A DNA stretch of 64,000 nucleotides, taken from assembly GCF_023243045.1 (NCBI RefSeq), contig NZ_JALKFX010000011.1:1-64000 (forward strand), in the 5' to 3' direction. The position numbers and the translations under genes are program-made. This stretch comes from Frankia sp. AgB32 (GTDB lineage Bacteria > Actinomycetota > Actinomycetes > Frankiales > Frankiaceae). Below are positions 1 through 9,733 of the stretch, one piece after another (the first letter of the stretch is position 1; every line of letters starts with the position of its first letter). The notes below the pieces were generated by a model, which did not search any database, was not told the DNA's origin, and saw only the letters and a list, made by a program, of their open reading frames with translations.

Positions 1-300
1 CCGATGTTCCTGCACTCCAACCAGCGCATCCACGCCCTCATCCACGTGATCTGCCTGGCCCTGCTCATTTTCAGCCTGATCGAACGCCAAGCCCGGCTCG
101 GCACCGGCCCCGACGGGAAAATCCCCGGCCTCTACGCCGGCCGTCCCGCCCGCCCCACCGCAACACTCATCCTCAGCGCCCTGAACAAGCTGCGCCTCGT
201 CCCCGCACACGGCAACCAACCCGCCTACATCCCCCGCCCACCACACCTACAGCAGCACCTCCTCGACATCCTCGGCGTCGACCCAACCCAGCCACCATGA
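1..300 (+). mobile_element. C-terminal fragment of an IS transposase
   Basis: The reading frame is open from the window edge and ends at 300. It carries the hydrophobic helix and the IERQAR segment that resemble the C-terminal end of IS1634/IS4-type DDE transposases, where the last part of the RNase H fold lies. Only about 98 residues are visible, so the catalytic residues are outside the window and intactness cannot be judged. The stop lies about 50 bases from the end of cobS, so an insertion-sequence end probably falls in 300-350, but I could not identify its terminal inverted repeat. The family assignment rests on general resemblance. Confidence 0.6.
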
Positions 301-351
301 TCGACAACCGGGCCGGTCAACACATCGAAACCCCATGTGCGGAAGACGGGC

Positions 352-1212
352 CTAGCGGCCGAGGATGGTGAGGGCGGGGGTCGGGAACGTCATCGCCATG
401 AACAGCAGCGTCGCGGCGGTGGTCAGCTCGACGAGGGCGCCGAGGACGTCGCCGGTCAGCCCGCCGAGGCGGCGCCCGGCGTAGCGCCGCAGCGCGTACG
501 ACACGATCGTCCCGACGCACACGGCCATCACCCCGCGCACGGCGCGGGCGGTGTCGCCGCCGTCGTAGTCGAAGCGCCCGGCCAGCGCCGCCGCCACGCA
601 GACGCCGAGGAACGCGAGCGTCGCGTCGCGGGCGCGGACCGAGCCGGCGACGAGGGCGCCGAGGCCGTCGGGCTGCGCCGCGGGGGTGCCGCCGGTGCAG
701 GCGAGGGTGGCCGCGAGCCGGCCGGTCATCGCCGCGACCAGCAGCGACACGGTGCCGCGGTGCACGGTGATCGCCGCGCTCAGCGCGGTGACCTGAATGA
801 TCACGACGAACACGACGGTGATCACGCCGAAGGCGCCGACCGTCGACTCGCGCATGACCTCCAGTGCCCGTTCCCGGCCCCGGGCGTGCCGGGCGCCGAG
901 ACCGTCGGCGAGGTCGGCCAGCCCGTCGAGGTGCAGGCCCCGGTTGCCGAGCGCCAGCACGGCGATGCCGACGGCGGCGGGCAGCAGCGTCTGGTTGCGA
1001 TGCCCGGGGGTGCCCGTGCTGATCCGCAGGCCGAGGACCACGACCGCCGCCACCAGCCCGAGCACCAGCCCGACCAGCGGCGCGAGCGCCAGCGCCCGTC
1101 CGACCACGCGGCGCTCGAGGCGGTCCGGCCCGCGCACCGGCAGCACCGAGAGCAGCGTGAACGCGGTCCGCGTCGCCGGCATCACGCGCGCGCCGGCATC
1201 AGGTGATGTCAT
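352..1212 (-). CDS. cobS: Adenosylcobinamide-GDP ribazoletransferase (cobalamin synthase)
   Basis: CobS is the membrane enzyme that joins adenosylcobinamide-GDP to alpha-ribazole (phosphate) in the last step of cobalamin assembly. The 286-residue product has the family signature [13 protein letters not shown] near residue 95, followed by repeated hydrophobic segments, and a length normal for the family. It follows cobT on the same strand with a 14-base overlap (its ATG lies inside the end of cobT), which indicates translational coupling. An internal ATG 11 codons downstream is an alternative start. The 3' end lies next to an IS remnant, but the reading frame is complete. Confidence 0.93.
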   Translation of the reverse strand: MTSPDAGARVMPATRTAFTLLSVLPVRGPDRLERRVVGRALALAPLVGLVLGLVAAVVVLGLRISTGTPGHRNQTLLPAAVGIAVLALGNRGLHLDGLADLADGLGARHARGRERALEVMRESTVGAFGVITVVFVVIIQVTALSAAITVHRGTVSLLVAAMTGRLAATLACTGGTPAAQPDGLGALVAGSVRARDATLAFLGVCVAAALAGRFDYDGGDTARAVRGVMAVCVGTIVSYALRRYAGRRLGGLTGDVLGALVELTTAATLLFMAMTFPTPALTILGR

Positions 1213-2329
1213 CCGGGCCGGTGTCCGGGTCGTCGTCGATGTCCGTGGACTTCCCGCTGACGCCCGCCTGGTCGAAGGTCGCCATCTCGGCGAGCGTCGC
1301 CTGCGCGGCCCGCACGATCGGCACGGCGAGCAGCGCGCCGGTGCCCTCGCCGAGGCGCAGGCCGGCGTCGAGCAGCGGGGTCAGGCCGAGGGAGTCGAGG
1401 GCGAGCGCCTGCGCGGGTTCGGGGGAGCGGGTGCCGGCGACCCACCAGTCCCGCGCGCCCGGGGCGATCCGCTCCGCGGCCAGCGCCGCCGCGCAGACGA
1501 TCACCCCGTCGAGGATCACCGGGGTGCGCCGCGCGGCCGCCTGCACCAGCAGGCCCGCCAGGGCGAACAGGTCCGCGCCGCCGACGACCCGCAGCATCGA
1601 CGCGGCGTTGCTGGCGAACGGCCGGCCGCGGCGCATCGCGTCGCGGATCGCGGCGGTCTTGACCATCCAACGCTCGTCGTCGATGCCGGTGCCCCGGCCG
1701 ACGACCTCGATCGGTTCGCGGTCGCACAGCAGCGCGACGATCGTCGCCGCGGGCGTCGTGTTGCCGATCCCCATCTCGCCGGGGACGAGCAGGTCGGCGC
1801 CCGCGTCGATCTCCTCGTCGGCGACGAGCTTGCCGACGGTGAAGGCGCGCTCCGCCTCGTCCACGGACAGCGCGTCCTCCCGGTCGATGCGCCCGCTGGA
1901 ACGGCGCACCCGGTAGCGCTCCGGCGGCGCCTGCCCGTCGACCCCGCCGGGCGCGGTCGGCTCCGGGGCGTCCACGGACACGTCGACGACCCGCACGCTC
2001 GCGTCGACCTGGCGGGCGAGCACGTTCACCGCCGCCCCGCCGGCGGCGAAGTTCGCCACCATCTGCGCGGTGACGTCGCTGGGGAAGGCGGACACGCCGA
2101 TCCTGGCGATGCCGTGGTCGCCGGCGACCACGACCGCGCGGATCCGGGCGAACGGGCGCGGCGGGCAGGCGCCCTGCACCCCGGCGAGCCAGATCGACAG
2201 CTCCTCGAGCCGGCCGAGCGCGCCCGGCGGCTTGGTCAGCTGGGCCTGGCGGCGCCGCGCCGCCGCCATCGCGTCGGCGTCCAGCGCCGGAATGGCGAGT
2301 ACGGCATCGGCCGTGTCATGGGAATCCAC
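1199..2329 (-). CDS. cobT: Nicotinate-nucleotide--dimethylbenzimidazole phosphoribosyltransferase
   Basis: CobT transfers phosphoribose from nicotinate mononucleotide to 5,6-dimethylbenzimidazole, making the lower-ligand nucleotide that CobS uses. The 376-residue protein shows the family N-terminus ([10 protein letters not shown]), the VVVAGDHGI segment and the GEMGIGNTT glycine-rich loop. The frame is open further upstream, but I chose the GTG at 2329 because AAGGA precedes it by four bases and homology begins just after it. In related actinobacteria cobU, cobT and cobS lie together. Here cobU is 7 kb away across an accessory segment. Confidence 0.93.
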   Translation of the reverse strand: MDSHDTADAVLAIPALDADAMAAARRRQAQLTKPPGALGRLEELSIWLAGVQGACPPRPFARIRAVVVAGDHGIARIGVSAFPSDVTAQMVANFAAGGAAVNVLARQVDASVRVVDVSVDAPEPTAPGGVDGQAPPERYRVRRSSGRIDREDALSVDEAERAFTVGKLVADEEIDAGADLLVPGEMGIGNTTPAATIVALLCDREPIEVVGRGTGIDDERWMVKTAAIRDAMRRGRPFASNAASMLRVVGGADLFALAGLLVQAAARRTPVILDGVIVCAAALAAERIAPGARDWWVAGTRSPEPAQALALDSLGLTPLLDAGLRLGEGTGALLAVPIVRAAQATLAEMATFDQAGVSGKSTDIDDDPDTGPDDIT

Positions 2330-2541
2330 GAGGTCCTTACTACCTGATGGCCCGCGCGGCTCCGGCACCCGTCCCGGCAGCCGACCGTGGCACTGCCACC
2401 CTCCGGCGGCTCCACGCGACCGCGGGCGTGAACTGCGCATCGCAGAACGAATCGGATACGTTGCCGGATGTGGCCAATCCGGCGGACGCGTCGCGGTCCC
2501 TCGGACCACGTCGACCCGCGTCACCGGACGGCGAGCCGCCG

Positions 2542-5500
2542 GTGTCCGGCGCCCGGAGGATCTTCCTGAGCCACACCGCCGAGCTGCGCCGCTTCCCCCG
2601 GGAACGCTCGTTCGTCGCCGCCGCCGAGCGGGCCGTCGCGCTCGCCGGGGACCGGGTCATCGACATGGCGTACTTCGGCGCCCAGGACGCCGACCCGGCC
2701 GAGTTCTGCGTCCGCACCGTCGCCGCGTCCGACGTGTACCTGGGGCTCATCGGCTTCCGGTACGGCTCGCCGGTGCCCGGCCAGCCCGACGTGTCCCACA
2801 CCGAGCTGGAGTTCGAGGCCGCGACGGCGGCCGGGATACCCCGGCTGGTGTTCCTGCTCGACTACAACGCCGAGGTTCCCTTCGGCGAGTTCGTCGACGA
2901 GACGTACGCCGCCCGGCAGCGGGCCTTTCGCGACCGGCTGCGCGACTCCGGCCTCATCACCGCGGACTTCCGCGGCGCCGGTGACCTGACGACCGCCGTC
3001 CTCGACGCCCTGGTCAAGCTGCGCGAGACCCAGCGCCGCGCCGCCGCACAGCACGACCGCGGCGCCGCTGGCCGGATCGGTGCCGGTCAGGCCGGTGTAG
3101 GGCGGGGCGGTGCGGCCGGCGCCGCGGCCTGGCCCGCCGTGCCCTGGATGCTGCCGGCCGACCGGGGCGGTCTCGTGCCCCGTCCGGAGCTTGCCGAAGC
3201 CGTGCTCGCGGAGGTGACGGGGACGCCCGCTGGGACCGTCGTGCTGCACGGCACCGGCGGCATCGGCAAGACCACGCTGACGCGGGATGTCTGCCGGCGG
3301 CCGGAGATCGCGGAGCGGTTTCCCGATGGCCTGCTGTGGGTCACCGTCGGGGAGTCGCTGGGCGGCGCCCAGCTCGCCGACCGGATCAACGACCTGAGCG
3401 AGGCGCTGTCCGGCGCCCGACCGGCGCTGTCCGACCCGGAACAGGCCGGCTTCCACCTCGGCACCCTGCTCGGCGACGAACGCCGGCTGCTCGTCGTCGA
3501 CGACGTCTGGTACCGCTCCCAGCTCGCGCCGTTCCTCCAGGGTGGCGCCCGCACCCGCCGGCTCGTCACCACCCGGCAGCGGGATCTCGCCCCCCGGGCC
3601 CGGGCGATCGAGATCCCGGCGATGCCGACGGCCGAGGCGCTGTCGCTGCTCCTGCTGGACGTGCCGGGACCGACGCCGGCCCAGGCCGACCGCCTGCTGG
3701 CCGTGACCGGCGGCTGGCCCGTGCTGCTCAGCCTGGTCAACCGGGCGCTCGTCCGGCACGTCCGGGACGGGATGAGCTCGGCGCGGGCCGTCGAGCGGGT
3801 CCTGCGCCGGCTGGAGCGCCGCGGCCCCACCGGGCTCGACGTCAGCCGCGCCGCGCAGCGCACCGAGGCCGTCGAGGCCACGCTCGCGGCGAGCCTCGGC
3901 CTGCTCACCGGCGACCGGCTCGACCGCTACCTCGAGCTCGCCGTGTTCCCGGAGGACGTCCCGATCCCCCGGGAGGTGCTCGATGCCTACTGGGCGGCCA
4001 CCGGGGACCTGGACCGCGACGAGGTGGACGACCTCTGCCAGGAGTTCGCCGACCTCTCCCTGGTCGTCGCCTACCGGCGGGCCCCGCCGACCCTGCTGTT
4101 GCAGGACGTGCTGCGGACCTACCTGCGCATCCGGGTCGGCCCGAGCCGGCTGGCAGCGCTGGAGGGGGTGCTGTGCGACGCCCTGCGAGACGCCTGGCTG
4201 CCGCCCGCCACCGCGCCGCCGCCCGCCACCGCGCCCTGGTGGCTGCTCGCTGACGCTGCCGGCTACGCGTGGACGTACCTGGTCAGCCATCTCGTCGAAG
4301 CCGGCCGGGTCGACGAGGCCGCCGCGCTGCTCGGGGACCTGCGCTGGACGCTGGCGAAACTGGAACGGCCCCAGCTCGGGCCGGTGGCGCTGGAGGCCGA
4401 TCTCGCGATCGCCGCCGCCGCCCGCCCGGACGACCCGGTCCTCGCCGGCCTGCGCCGGGTGATCCTGCAGAACGCCCACCTGCTCGCGCCCACCGAGCCG
4501 CCCGCCGCCCTCGGCGCGGTCCTGCTCAGCCGCCTGGACGGCACCCCGGAGCTGGCCGCCGCCCGCCTCGCCCTCGCCCGGCATGTCCCGACGCCCCGAC
4601 TGGTGAACGGCTGGTCGAGGCCCGACCAGCCGCACCCCGCGATGCGCCGCACGCTGACCGGGCACCGCGGCTGGGTGCAGGGACTGGCGGTGTCCCCGGA
4701 CGACGGCCTGCTGGTCTCCGCCGGCCACGACGGCACCGTCCGGTTCTGGGCGCTGCCCCAGGGACGTCAGTTGGCGGTCCTCACCGGCCACACCGGCGAG
4801 GTGCACGGGTGTGCTACATCACCCGACGGCCGGGTCGCCGCCTCCGCGGGGGCCGACGGCACGCTGCGGCTGTGGCATGTTCCGTCCACCGAGGACGACG
4901 CGCCGGTGCCGGGCCGCGTGCTGCGGGGCGCCGGCGGCGCGGCCCCCGCCGGCGCGGGCGCCCCGGCCGGCGCCCGGGGGGGCGCCGGCGGCGCCGCCGG
5001 CGTCCTGCGGGGCTGGGACCTCGGCGACGGCACGCCTGTCCTCGACGTCACCATCGGCGCCGCGGCCCTGCGGTGCTGCCTGGTGACGTCAATGTGGATC
5101 GCCGTCGGGGGAGACGATGGCGTGATCAGCCTGCGCGAGCCCGCGACGGGCCGGCCGGTGCTGGAACTGGCCGGGCATGCCGGTGCGGTGCTGTCGCTGT
5201 CCAGCCCGCCGGACGCCGCCTGGCTCGGGTCCTCCGGTTCGGACGGCACGTTCCGCCGGTGGTCGACCGCGTCCGGCCGCCAGCTCGGCCTGATCCGCGA
5301 CCCGGCCGGGCCGATCCGCGGCGCCGCCGTCGCCCGGGACGGCCGGCTGCTGGTCACGACGAGCTGGGAGGGCGCGCTGCGGCTGTGGGACCTGCGGGAC
5401 GAGTCGCACCGCGCGGACCTCTCCGGTGGCGTGGGCAGCCGCCGGTGCGTCCTGTCGTCGGACGGCAGCTGGGTGGCCGCCGCCGCCCGCTACGGCACGA

Positions 5501-6492
5501 TCCGGCTCTGGGACACCGACGTCGGCCTGCCCAAGCCGCCGGCGGCCGGCCGCGACGCGCAGATGCGCGGCGCCGTCGTCGTCCGCGGCGCTCATCCGGG
5601 CCGGCCTGGCCGGCCGTTGGTCGTCGCCTACTCCGACGACGGCACCGCCGCGGCCTGGACGGTCGACGGCGGCGAACCGACCGGGATCACCCACCGCGGC
5701 TCGGTCGCCATGGCGCGCGGCGCCGCCGTCGCCCCCGACTCGTCCTGGGCCGTCCTCCCCGGCGAACCCGCCGAGCTGATCCGCTGGGACCCGGAGCGTG
5801 GCGAGGTCGGCGCGACGATGACGGCGGACTCGGAGATCAAGGCCTTCGCGGTCGACCCGACGGGCGGCTGGGTCGTCGGCGCCTGCGCGGACGGCACGGT
5901 GCGGCGATGGTCGGCGGCGACCGGAATGCCGCTGCCGCCCGCGGTGGGCCCGGCCGGTCCGCGGTCCTGGGGACAGGCCCTGGCGTGCGCGGTCAGCCCG
6001 GACGGTCGCTGGGTCGCCACCGGCGGCGAGGACCGCACCATCACGCTGTGGGATCCGCGGCAGTGGGGCGAAACACCGTCGACCGGGACCCGACCGCCCC
6101 GGACGCCGGCCGCGGCCCGCGTCCGCGAGCTGGCCGGGCACACCGACAACGTCCTCGGCCTCGTGTTCTCCCCGGACGGCCGCCTGCTGGCCAGCGCGGG
6201 AGCGGACCACACCGTACGGATCTGGCGGGTCGAGGACGGCGGTCCCGTCGCCACCCTTGGCGGCCACGGCCACACCGTGCGCGACGCCCAGTTCTCCCCG
6301 GACGGCGCGCTGCTGGCGACCATGGGCGGCGACGGAACGATGCGGATCTGGGACGCCGCGAGCTGGCGTCCCCTGACCATGACGCGTTTCGACGGAGCGG
6401 CCCGGGCCGGCGTCTGGCTGCCCGCGGACCTCGGCCGGGCCATCATCGTGGCCTGCTCCGCCGGGCTGTTCCGCTACGACCTCGAGATCTGA
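2542..6492 (+). CDS. STAND NTPase: DUF4062 - NB-ARC - WD40 repeats
   Basis: This is a large (about 1316 residues) modular signalling ATPase, presumably cytoplasmic. Residues 5-165 form a DUF4062 domain ([14 protein letters not shown] start, [15 protein letters not shown]), a TIR-related fold. A P-loop ([11 protein letters not shown], about residue 236) and Walker B (LLVVDDVW, about 318) mark an NB-ARC-type switch. A helical region follows, and about residues 700-1313 hold a dozen or more WD40-type blades ([30 protein letters not shown]), enough for two propellers. An Ala/Gly-rich insert near nucleotides 4921-5010 disrupts one blade. The open frame extends to 2347, but that would leave no promoter space beside cobT, so GTG 2542 at the domain edge is preferred (GTG 2470 is possible). 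Ligand and output are unknown. Related STAND proteins act in antiphage defence or regulation. Confidence 0.85.
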   Translation: MSGARRIFLSHTAELRRFPRERSFVAAAERAVALAGDRVIDMAYFGAQDADPAEFCVRTVAASDVYLGLIGFRYGSPVPGQPDVSHTELEFEAATAAGIPRLVFLLDYNAEVPFGEFVDETYAARQRAFRDRLRDSGLITADFRGAGDLTTAVLDALVKLRETQRRAAAQHDRGAAGRIGAGQAGVGRGGAAGAAAWPAVPWMLPADRGGLVPRPELAEAVLAEVTGTPAGTVVLHGTGGIGKTTLTRDVCRRPEIAERFPDGLLWVTVGESLGGAQLADRINDLSEALSGARPALSDPEQAGFHLGTLLGDERRLLVVDDVWYRSQLAPFLQGGARTRRLVTTRQRDLAPRARAIEIPAMPTAEALSLLLLDVPGPTPAQADRLLAVTGGWPVLLSLVNRALVRHVRDGMSSARAVERVLRRLERRGPTGLDVSRAAQRTEAVEATLAASLGLLTGDRLDRYLELAVFPEDVPIPREVLDAYWAATGDLDRDEVDDLCQEFADLSLVVAYRRAPPTLLLQDVLRTYLRIRVGPSRLAALEGVLCDALRDAWLPPATAPPPATAPWWLLADAAGYAWTYLVSHLVEAGRVDEAAALLGDLRWTLAKLERPQLGPVALEADLAIAAAARPDDPVLAGLRRVILQNAHLLAPTEPPAALGAVLLSRLDGTPELAAARLALARHVPTPRLVNGWSRPDQPHPAMRRTLTGHRGWVQGLAVSPDDGLLVSAGHDGTVRFWALPQGRQLAVLTGHTGEVHGCATSPDGRVAASAGADGTLRLWHVPSTEDDAPVPGRVLRGAGGAAPAGAGAPAGARGGAGGAAGVLRGWDLGDGTPVLDVTIGAAALRCCLVTSMWIAVGGDDGVISLREPATGRPVLELAGHAGAVLSLSSPPDAAWLGSSGSDGTFRRWSTASGRQLGLIRDPAGPIRGAAVARDGRLLVTTSWEGALRLWDLRDESHRADLSGGVGSRRCVLSSDGSWVAAAARYGTIRLWDTDVGLPKPPAAGRDAQMRGAVVVRGAHPGRPGRPLVVAYSDDGTAAAWTVDGGEPTGITHRGSVAMARGAAVAPDSSWAVLPGEPAELIRWDPERGEVGATMTADSEIKAFAVDPTGGWVVGACADGTVRRWSAATGMPLPPAVGPAGPRSWGQALACAVSPDGRWVATGGEDRTITLWDPRQWGETPSTGTRPPRTPAAARVRELAGHTDNVLGLVFSPDGRLLASAGADHTVRIWRVEDGGPVATLGGHGHTVRDAQFSPDGALLATMGGDGTMRIWDAASWRPLTMTRFDGAARAGVWLPADLGRAIIVACSAGLFRYDLEI

Positions 6493-6910
6493 ACCCGCAC
6501 CCGGCGCGTGTGGATGGGTGCTGAGCGGCACTGCTTCACAGACACCCCAACCGGCGGCCGGAACGGGCCCCGCGAGGGCCGGCGGTCAGGGAATCCGCAA
6601 CTGACACTTGGGAGCCAGCAAAGGGGCTCAGCCACTACTCGGAGGGGGCTCCGGTGGATGCTGGCGCCGCTCAGGCGGGCTGTAGACCCCTCCGGACGGC
6701 TCCTCAACCCACCGGCACGACTCGCCTCTCACACCGGATCGGAGCCCCCAGGGGCCCCGATCCGGTGCACCCGCAGTGCCGACCGAAAATCCACGACACC
6801 GGCGCGCTCCGCGTTCCCTGCTGTCGATCGCCCACCACCCTCGTCGAGTGGTGTGTAAGGAACGGGGGGGTGCCGGACATCCTCTGGGCAGGGACCTGAG
6901 GGGAGACGTG
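6493..6910. other. Intergenic region before the sigma factor gene
   Basis: This 418-base gap between the STAND gene and the sigma-factor gene holds a long imperfect inverted repeat (listed separately) and a purine-rich ribosome binding site, GAGGGGAG, just before GTG 6911. Short open frames here show no recognisable protein and no consistent codon bias. The sigma gene's promoter probably lies between the inverted repeat and 6900, but I cannot assign -35/-10 boxes with confidence. Confidence 0.5.
6732..6767. repeat. 17-bp imperfect inverted repeat (hairpin)
   Basis: Arms 6732-6748 and 6751-6767 pair with one mismatch (A6743 with C6756), around a two-base centre. No T-run follows on either side. 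It could be a factor-independent terminator for the STAND gene, although it lies 240 bases past the stop. It could instead be a regulatory hairpin or palindromic operator in front of the sigma factor. Confidence 0.7.
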
Positions 6911-7459
6911 GTGCGGATCGATGATGATGCACGGGGGGAGTTCACTGCGCTGTACGAGGCCCAATACGCCCCGGTGTTGCGCTATGCGCTGCGGGAGGTT
7001 CCTGGGCACGCGGCCGGTGATGTGGTCGCCGAGACGTTCATGACCGCGTGGCGGCGGTTGTCCGAGGTGCCTGATCCGCCGTTGCCCTGGCTGCTGGGGG
7101 TCGCTCGCCGGGTGGTGGCGAACCAGCGCCGCGGCGAGACGCGTCTGCGCCGGCTGCAACTCGCCGTAGGCGAGCATGCGGTATTCGTGGAAGGAAGCCC
7201 GGCCGAGACGCTGGCCGAACGGGATGCCGTGCGCGCCGCCCTTGGACTGTTGTCCGTCGCCGACCGGGAGCTGCTCACGCTCATCGGCTGGGATGGGCTG
7301 AGCGTCCGAGAGGCGGCCCAGGTCCTGGGAATACGGGCGAGCACGGCGTCGGTCCGCCTGCATCGTGCCCGGCGACGTCTGCAGGACCGGCTGACCTCGG
7401 GAGCTGCGGCGCCGACGATCCCTGATCATCCGCTCTCTACCGCTGAGGAGGCATCATGA
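6911..7459 (+). CDS. Sigma-70 family (ECF-like) RNA polymerase sigma factor
   Basis: The 182-residue protein has the two-domain layout of ECF sigma factors. Region 2 lies around residues 10-70 (FTALYEAQYAPVLRYAL, DVVAETFMTAWRRL, PWLLGVARRVVANQRR), and a region 4 helix-turn-helix around 110-165 (LLTLIGWDGLSVREAAQVLG, STASVRLHRARRRLQ). It should direct RNA polymerase to a small regulon. The GTG start is supported by GAGGGGAG six bases upstream, and the second of two tandem GTGs has better spacing. Its stop overlaps the next gene's start (ATGA), so the two are co-translated, as is usual for sigma/CU044_5270 pairs. Confidence 0.88.
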   Translation: MRIDDDARGEFTALYEAQYAPVLRYALREVPGHAAGDVVAETFMTAWRRLSEVPDPPLPWLLGVARRVVANQRRGETRLRRLQLAVGEHAVFVEGSPAETLAERDAVRAALGLLSVADRELLTLIGWDGLSVREAAQVLGIRASTASVRLHRARRRLQDRLTSGAAAPTIPDHPLSTAEEAS

Positions 7460-8517
7460 TCGGCGACGTTCGGAAGGTACGCGGCATCCTGGACGGCCAC
7501 GACCCGGCGCAGAGCATGGGCGACGCCGTCATCGCCGATCGGACAGCCGTCCTTGCCCATATCCTTGACACCGCCGGGGACACGGGTCGGGGCGGCCGAC
7601 GCCATGGAGACGGCGTCCGCCGACGGTCGCGCGCGCTGTGGTTGGTGCCGGTGGGAGTGGCCGCCGTGCTGGTCGCGATCGTCGTGACCCAGCTCGGCCT
7701 ACCGGGCGGGGGCGCCCCGTCGCTGGCCCAGGCAGCCACGCCCCCACCGCTGACCTACCAGGCGGAGCCCGGCACCGCCCGGGATGCGCTGCTGGCAGTC
7801 GCTAGTCGCGTTCGCGTAACCGACACCCCGGCGCGGAGCGCTGGCTATCAGTACGTGCGTACGCAGAGTTGGGACCTGTCCACACGGATCGACGGACGCC
7901 AAGTCCGTTCCGCTGTGGTACCCGAGATCCGTGAGGTCTGGCGCGCTTCCGAGGGCTCCGGGCGCATCCGAACCACCTCGGGCACGCCGCAGTTCCCCTC
8001 CGAGCAGGCGCGGCAGGACTGGGAGAAAGAGGGACGTCCCACAGCCGATCCCGCTGACGAGACCTTCCCGGCCGGAGCCCTGGATGCCATGTACCCGACG
8101 AATTTGCCTACGAGCACGGCCGAGCTGGCAGCCCTTCTGGCCACCGGTCATCCAGCCAGCAACGGCCCTGCCGAAACCTTGGTCGCCATCGCCGACCTCT
8201 ACCGCGAACAGACCCCGCCCGCCCCAGTGCGAGCCGCCCTCCTCGACATCCTCGCCACCACCCCAGGCCTGCACCTTCAGGGCCACACCGTCGACCGCGC
8301 CGGCCGCCCCGCCCTCGCGGTCGCCGTCGACAGCGCCATGTCCGGGCTACCCACCCGCTATGCCCTGCTCATCAACCCGACCGACGGACGTCTTCTCGGC
8401 CAGGAACAGACACTTACCACCACCGCCGGCGCCCTCGACGTCTCCATTCCCGCCGTCATCTCCTACACCTCCTACCTGACCGCCGCCCACACCGACGACA
8501 CCGAACCCCCACGGTGA
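7456..8517 (+). CDS. CU044_5270 family membrane protein, probable sigma-factor partner
   Basis: The product has 353 residues. A cytoplasmic N-terminus of about 60 residues is followed by one transmembrane helix (LWLVPVGVAAVLVAIVV), then an extracytoplasmic domain with the GYQYVRTQSWDL-type motif of the CU044_5270 family. That family usually sits directly after an ECF sigma gene and is thought to act as an anti-sigma or sensor, but its biochemistry is not established. The ATGA overlap with the sigma gene shows tight coupling. I see no zinc-binding HxxxCxxC anti-sigma motif in the N-terminus, so direct sigma inhibition is an inference from context. Confidence 0.8.
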   Translation: MIGDVRKVRGILDGHDPAQSMGDAVIADRTAVLAHILDTAGDTGRGGRRHGDGVRRRSRALWLVPVGVAAVLVAIVVTQLGLPGGGAPSLAQAATPPPLTYQAEPGTARDALLAVASRVRVTDTPARSAGYQYVRTQSWDLSTRIDGRQVRSAVVPEIREVWRASEGSGRIRTTSGTPQFPSEQARQDWEKEGRPTADPADETFPAGALDAMYPTNLPTSTAELAALLATGHPASNGPAETLVAIADLYREQTPPAPVRAALLDILATTPGLHLQGHTVDRAGRPALAVAVDSAMSGLPTRYALLINPTDGRLLGQEQTLTTTAGALDVSIPAVISYTSYLTAAHTDDTEPPR

Positions 8518-8520
8518 ACA

Positions 8521-8564
8521 ACAGGGCTGGTGGACCGGACGGCATGCCCGCCCACCAGCCCTGT
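8521..8564 (+). terminator. Hairpin terminator after the sigma factor/CU044_5270 pair
   Basis: A perfect 13-bp stem (8521-8533 with 8552-8564) with an 18-base loop starts four bases after the stop codon. A weak T-containing tail (TCACAGGTCTTTC) follows. The position and strength fit a terminator, possibly bidirectional because the convergent I36-type gene ends at 8631. Confidence 0.7.
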
Positions 8565-8630
8565 TCACAGGTCTTTCACCACATCAAGCAGTGGCGTACA
8601 CAGAGTCTCCGTCAGGTCCGACGGATGGAC

Positions 8631-9270
8631 TCAAATTGCCCGAAAGCTGGACGCCCGATCGTTGTTTCCGGCCGCAACGAGAGAAGACTGACTGTGCGGA
8701 AACTCGATCCAGATCGACGAGGACGCGTAGGGGTCGTACCCGTCATACACATAGATGTCCGCGCCACCTCCGTTGACCCATGATGACGCCTGATTGTCGA
8801 ATCCATAATTGGTGAAGTTTATGATCTGCGGATGGTCCTTGAACTGAAGGCGCCGTCCGCCGTAGTTACCGTCCGCGTAGAAGCAGTAGTATTCTGCGCC
8901 CAAGTACTGGGTGGGGCATCCATGGATGGCCTGGGTCGACGCCCCTCCATCCACAACGGCGCTACTCGATGCGAGCGCCACGGCCTCACCGTCCAGGGGA
9001 AAGACCATTACGACCTTCCCATCATCCCAGGAGATCTCGTTCGGACTGATCTTCACGCCTCCCCGGGCCAGTCGGAGCTGCGCAGCGACGCGGTCCGCGA
9101 GCGGGCTCTTGAGTGAACCGGCGACGGCCTGATCGTTCGCCGTCGCGGTCGCCGGGATCTGGCTGGCTGGAGCATTAGCGACCGCGGGGGGAAGCGAGCG
9201 CCAGGCCGCCTCCGCAGAGAGCCAGCGCACCCACCATCGCTCCACACATCCGAAGACGCGGACTTCTCAT
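8631..9270 (-). pseudogene. Secreted peptidase inhibitor I36-type protein, frameshifted
   Basis: Two frames together make one secreted protein. The first starts at ATG 9270 (AGAGGGG six bases upstream) and encodes a clear signal peptide (MRSPRLRMCGAMVGALALCG), then stops soon after ALASPRGR. The second frame continues with PAVANAPASQ, a linker, and a Cys-containing domain (GCPTQYLGAEYYCFYADGNY, FTNYGFDNQASSWVNG) like the SMPI/I36 metalloprotease-inhibitor family, ending at 8631. Removing one base from the run of six C (minus strand) near 9190 fuses the frames into about 212 residues with a plausible AlaXAla signal-peptidase site. It is either a real one-base insertion that silences the gene or a sequencing error. 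If active, the protein would be exported and act outside the cell. Confidence 0.78.
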
Positions 9271-9733
9271 CAAAATCCCCTCTGTAGATACGAACGGTAA
9301 GTGGTGTGGATAGTTCCTCGCATTCGGGAGTTTGCCAGAGATGGCGCAGGCTGGAGACCTAACAAACAAGATTATTTACGAAGATCATATTGGACATCCT
9401 GGATCGTCGCAGCGAGCTATCTTCCAGTGTGGTACGCCGACCACGGTCTAGTGAAGTTCGGCGAGTTGGATCTACTTCTGAGCAGGACTTTTGTCGTACA
9501 TCTTGATGAGTAGCAAACCGAAAGAGCCACAAAACCCTGGGACTTTTCTCACATTTACCGGCAGGCCAAATTACTGGCCGTATTCACCTGTTGCCCTCCT
9601 CTCTTCATCGGAGGGGCGTCAGCGCACGTTGGCGCACTGAGGCACCGGCGTGGCTGGCCGTGAAGGCGCACCGAAGGCGTGCCTGGGAGACGGCCGACCT
9701 GTCTCTTCCGCGGGGTTCGCCGACTGATCGTCC
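9271..9733. other. Intergenic stretch, no convincing gene
   Basis: This stretch has visibly lower GC than its surroundings between about 9290 and 9560. A 70-codon open frame on the plus strand (9301-9513) has no recognisable domain, no clear ribosome binding site and no high-GC third positions, so I do not call it. The promoter of the I36-type gene should lie just upstream of 9270. The reduced GC supports the idea that the 2.5-9.7 kb segment was acquired. Confidence 0.5.

Noticed and set aside
337-1206. Long plus-strand open frames opposite cobS and cobT
   Set aside because: Arg/Gly/Ala-rich antisense shadows of the high-GC cob genes. The minus-strand frames carry the CobS and CobT motifs.
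2347-2541. N-terminal extension of the STAND protein from ATG 2347
   Set aside because: The extra 65 residues have no domain, and the start would leave only 17 bases to the divergent cobT start. GTG 2542 matches the DUF4062 N-terminus.
9301-9513. 70-codon open frame in the AT-richer gap on the plus strand
   Set aside because: No ribosome binding site, no third-position GC bias, no recognisable domain; it overlaps the expected promoter of the I36-type gene.
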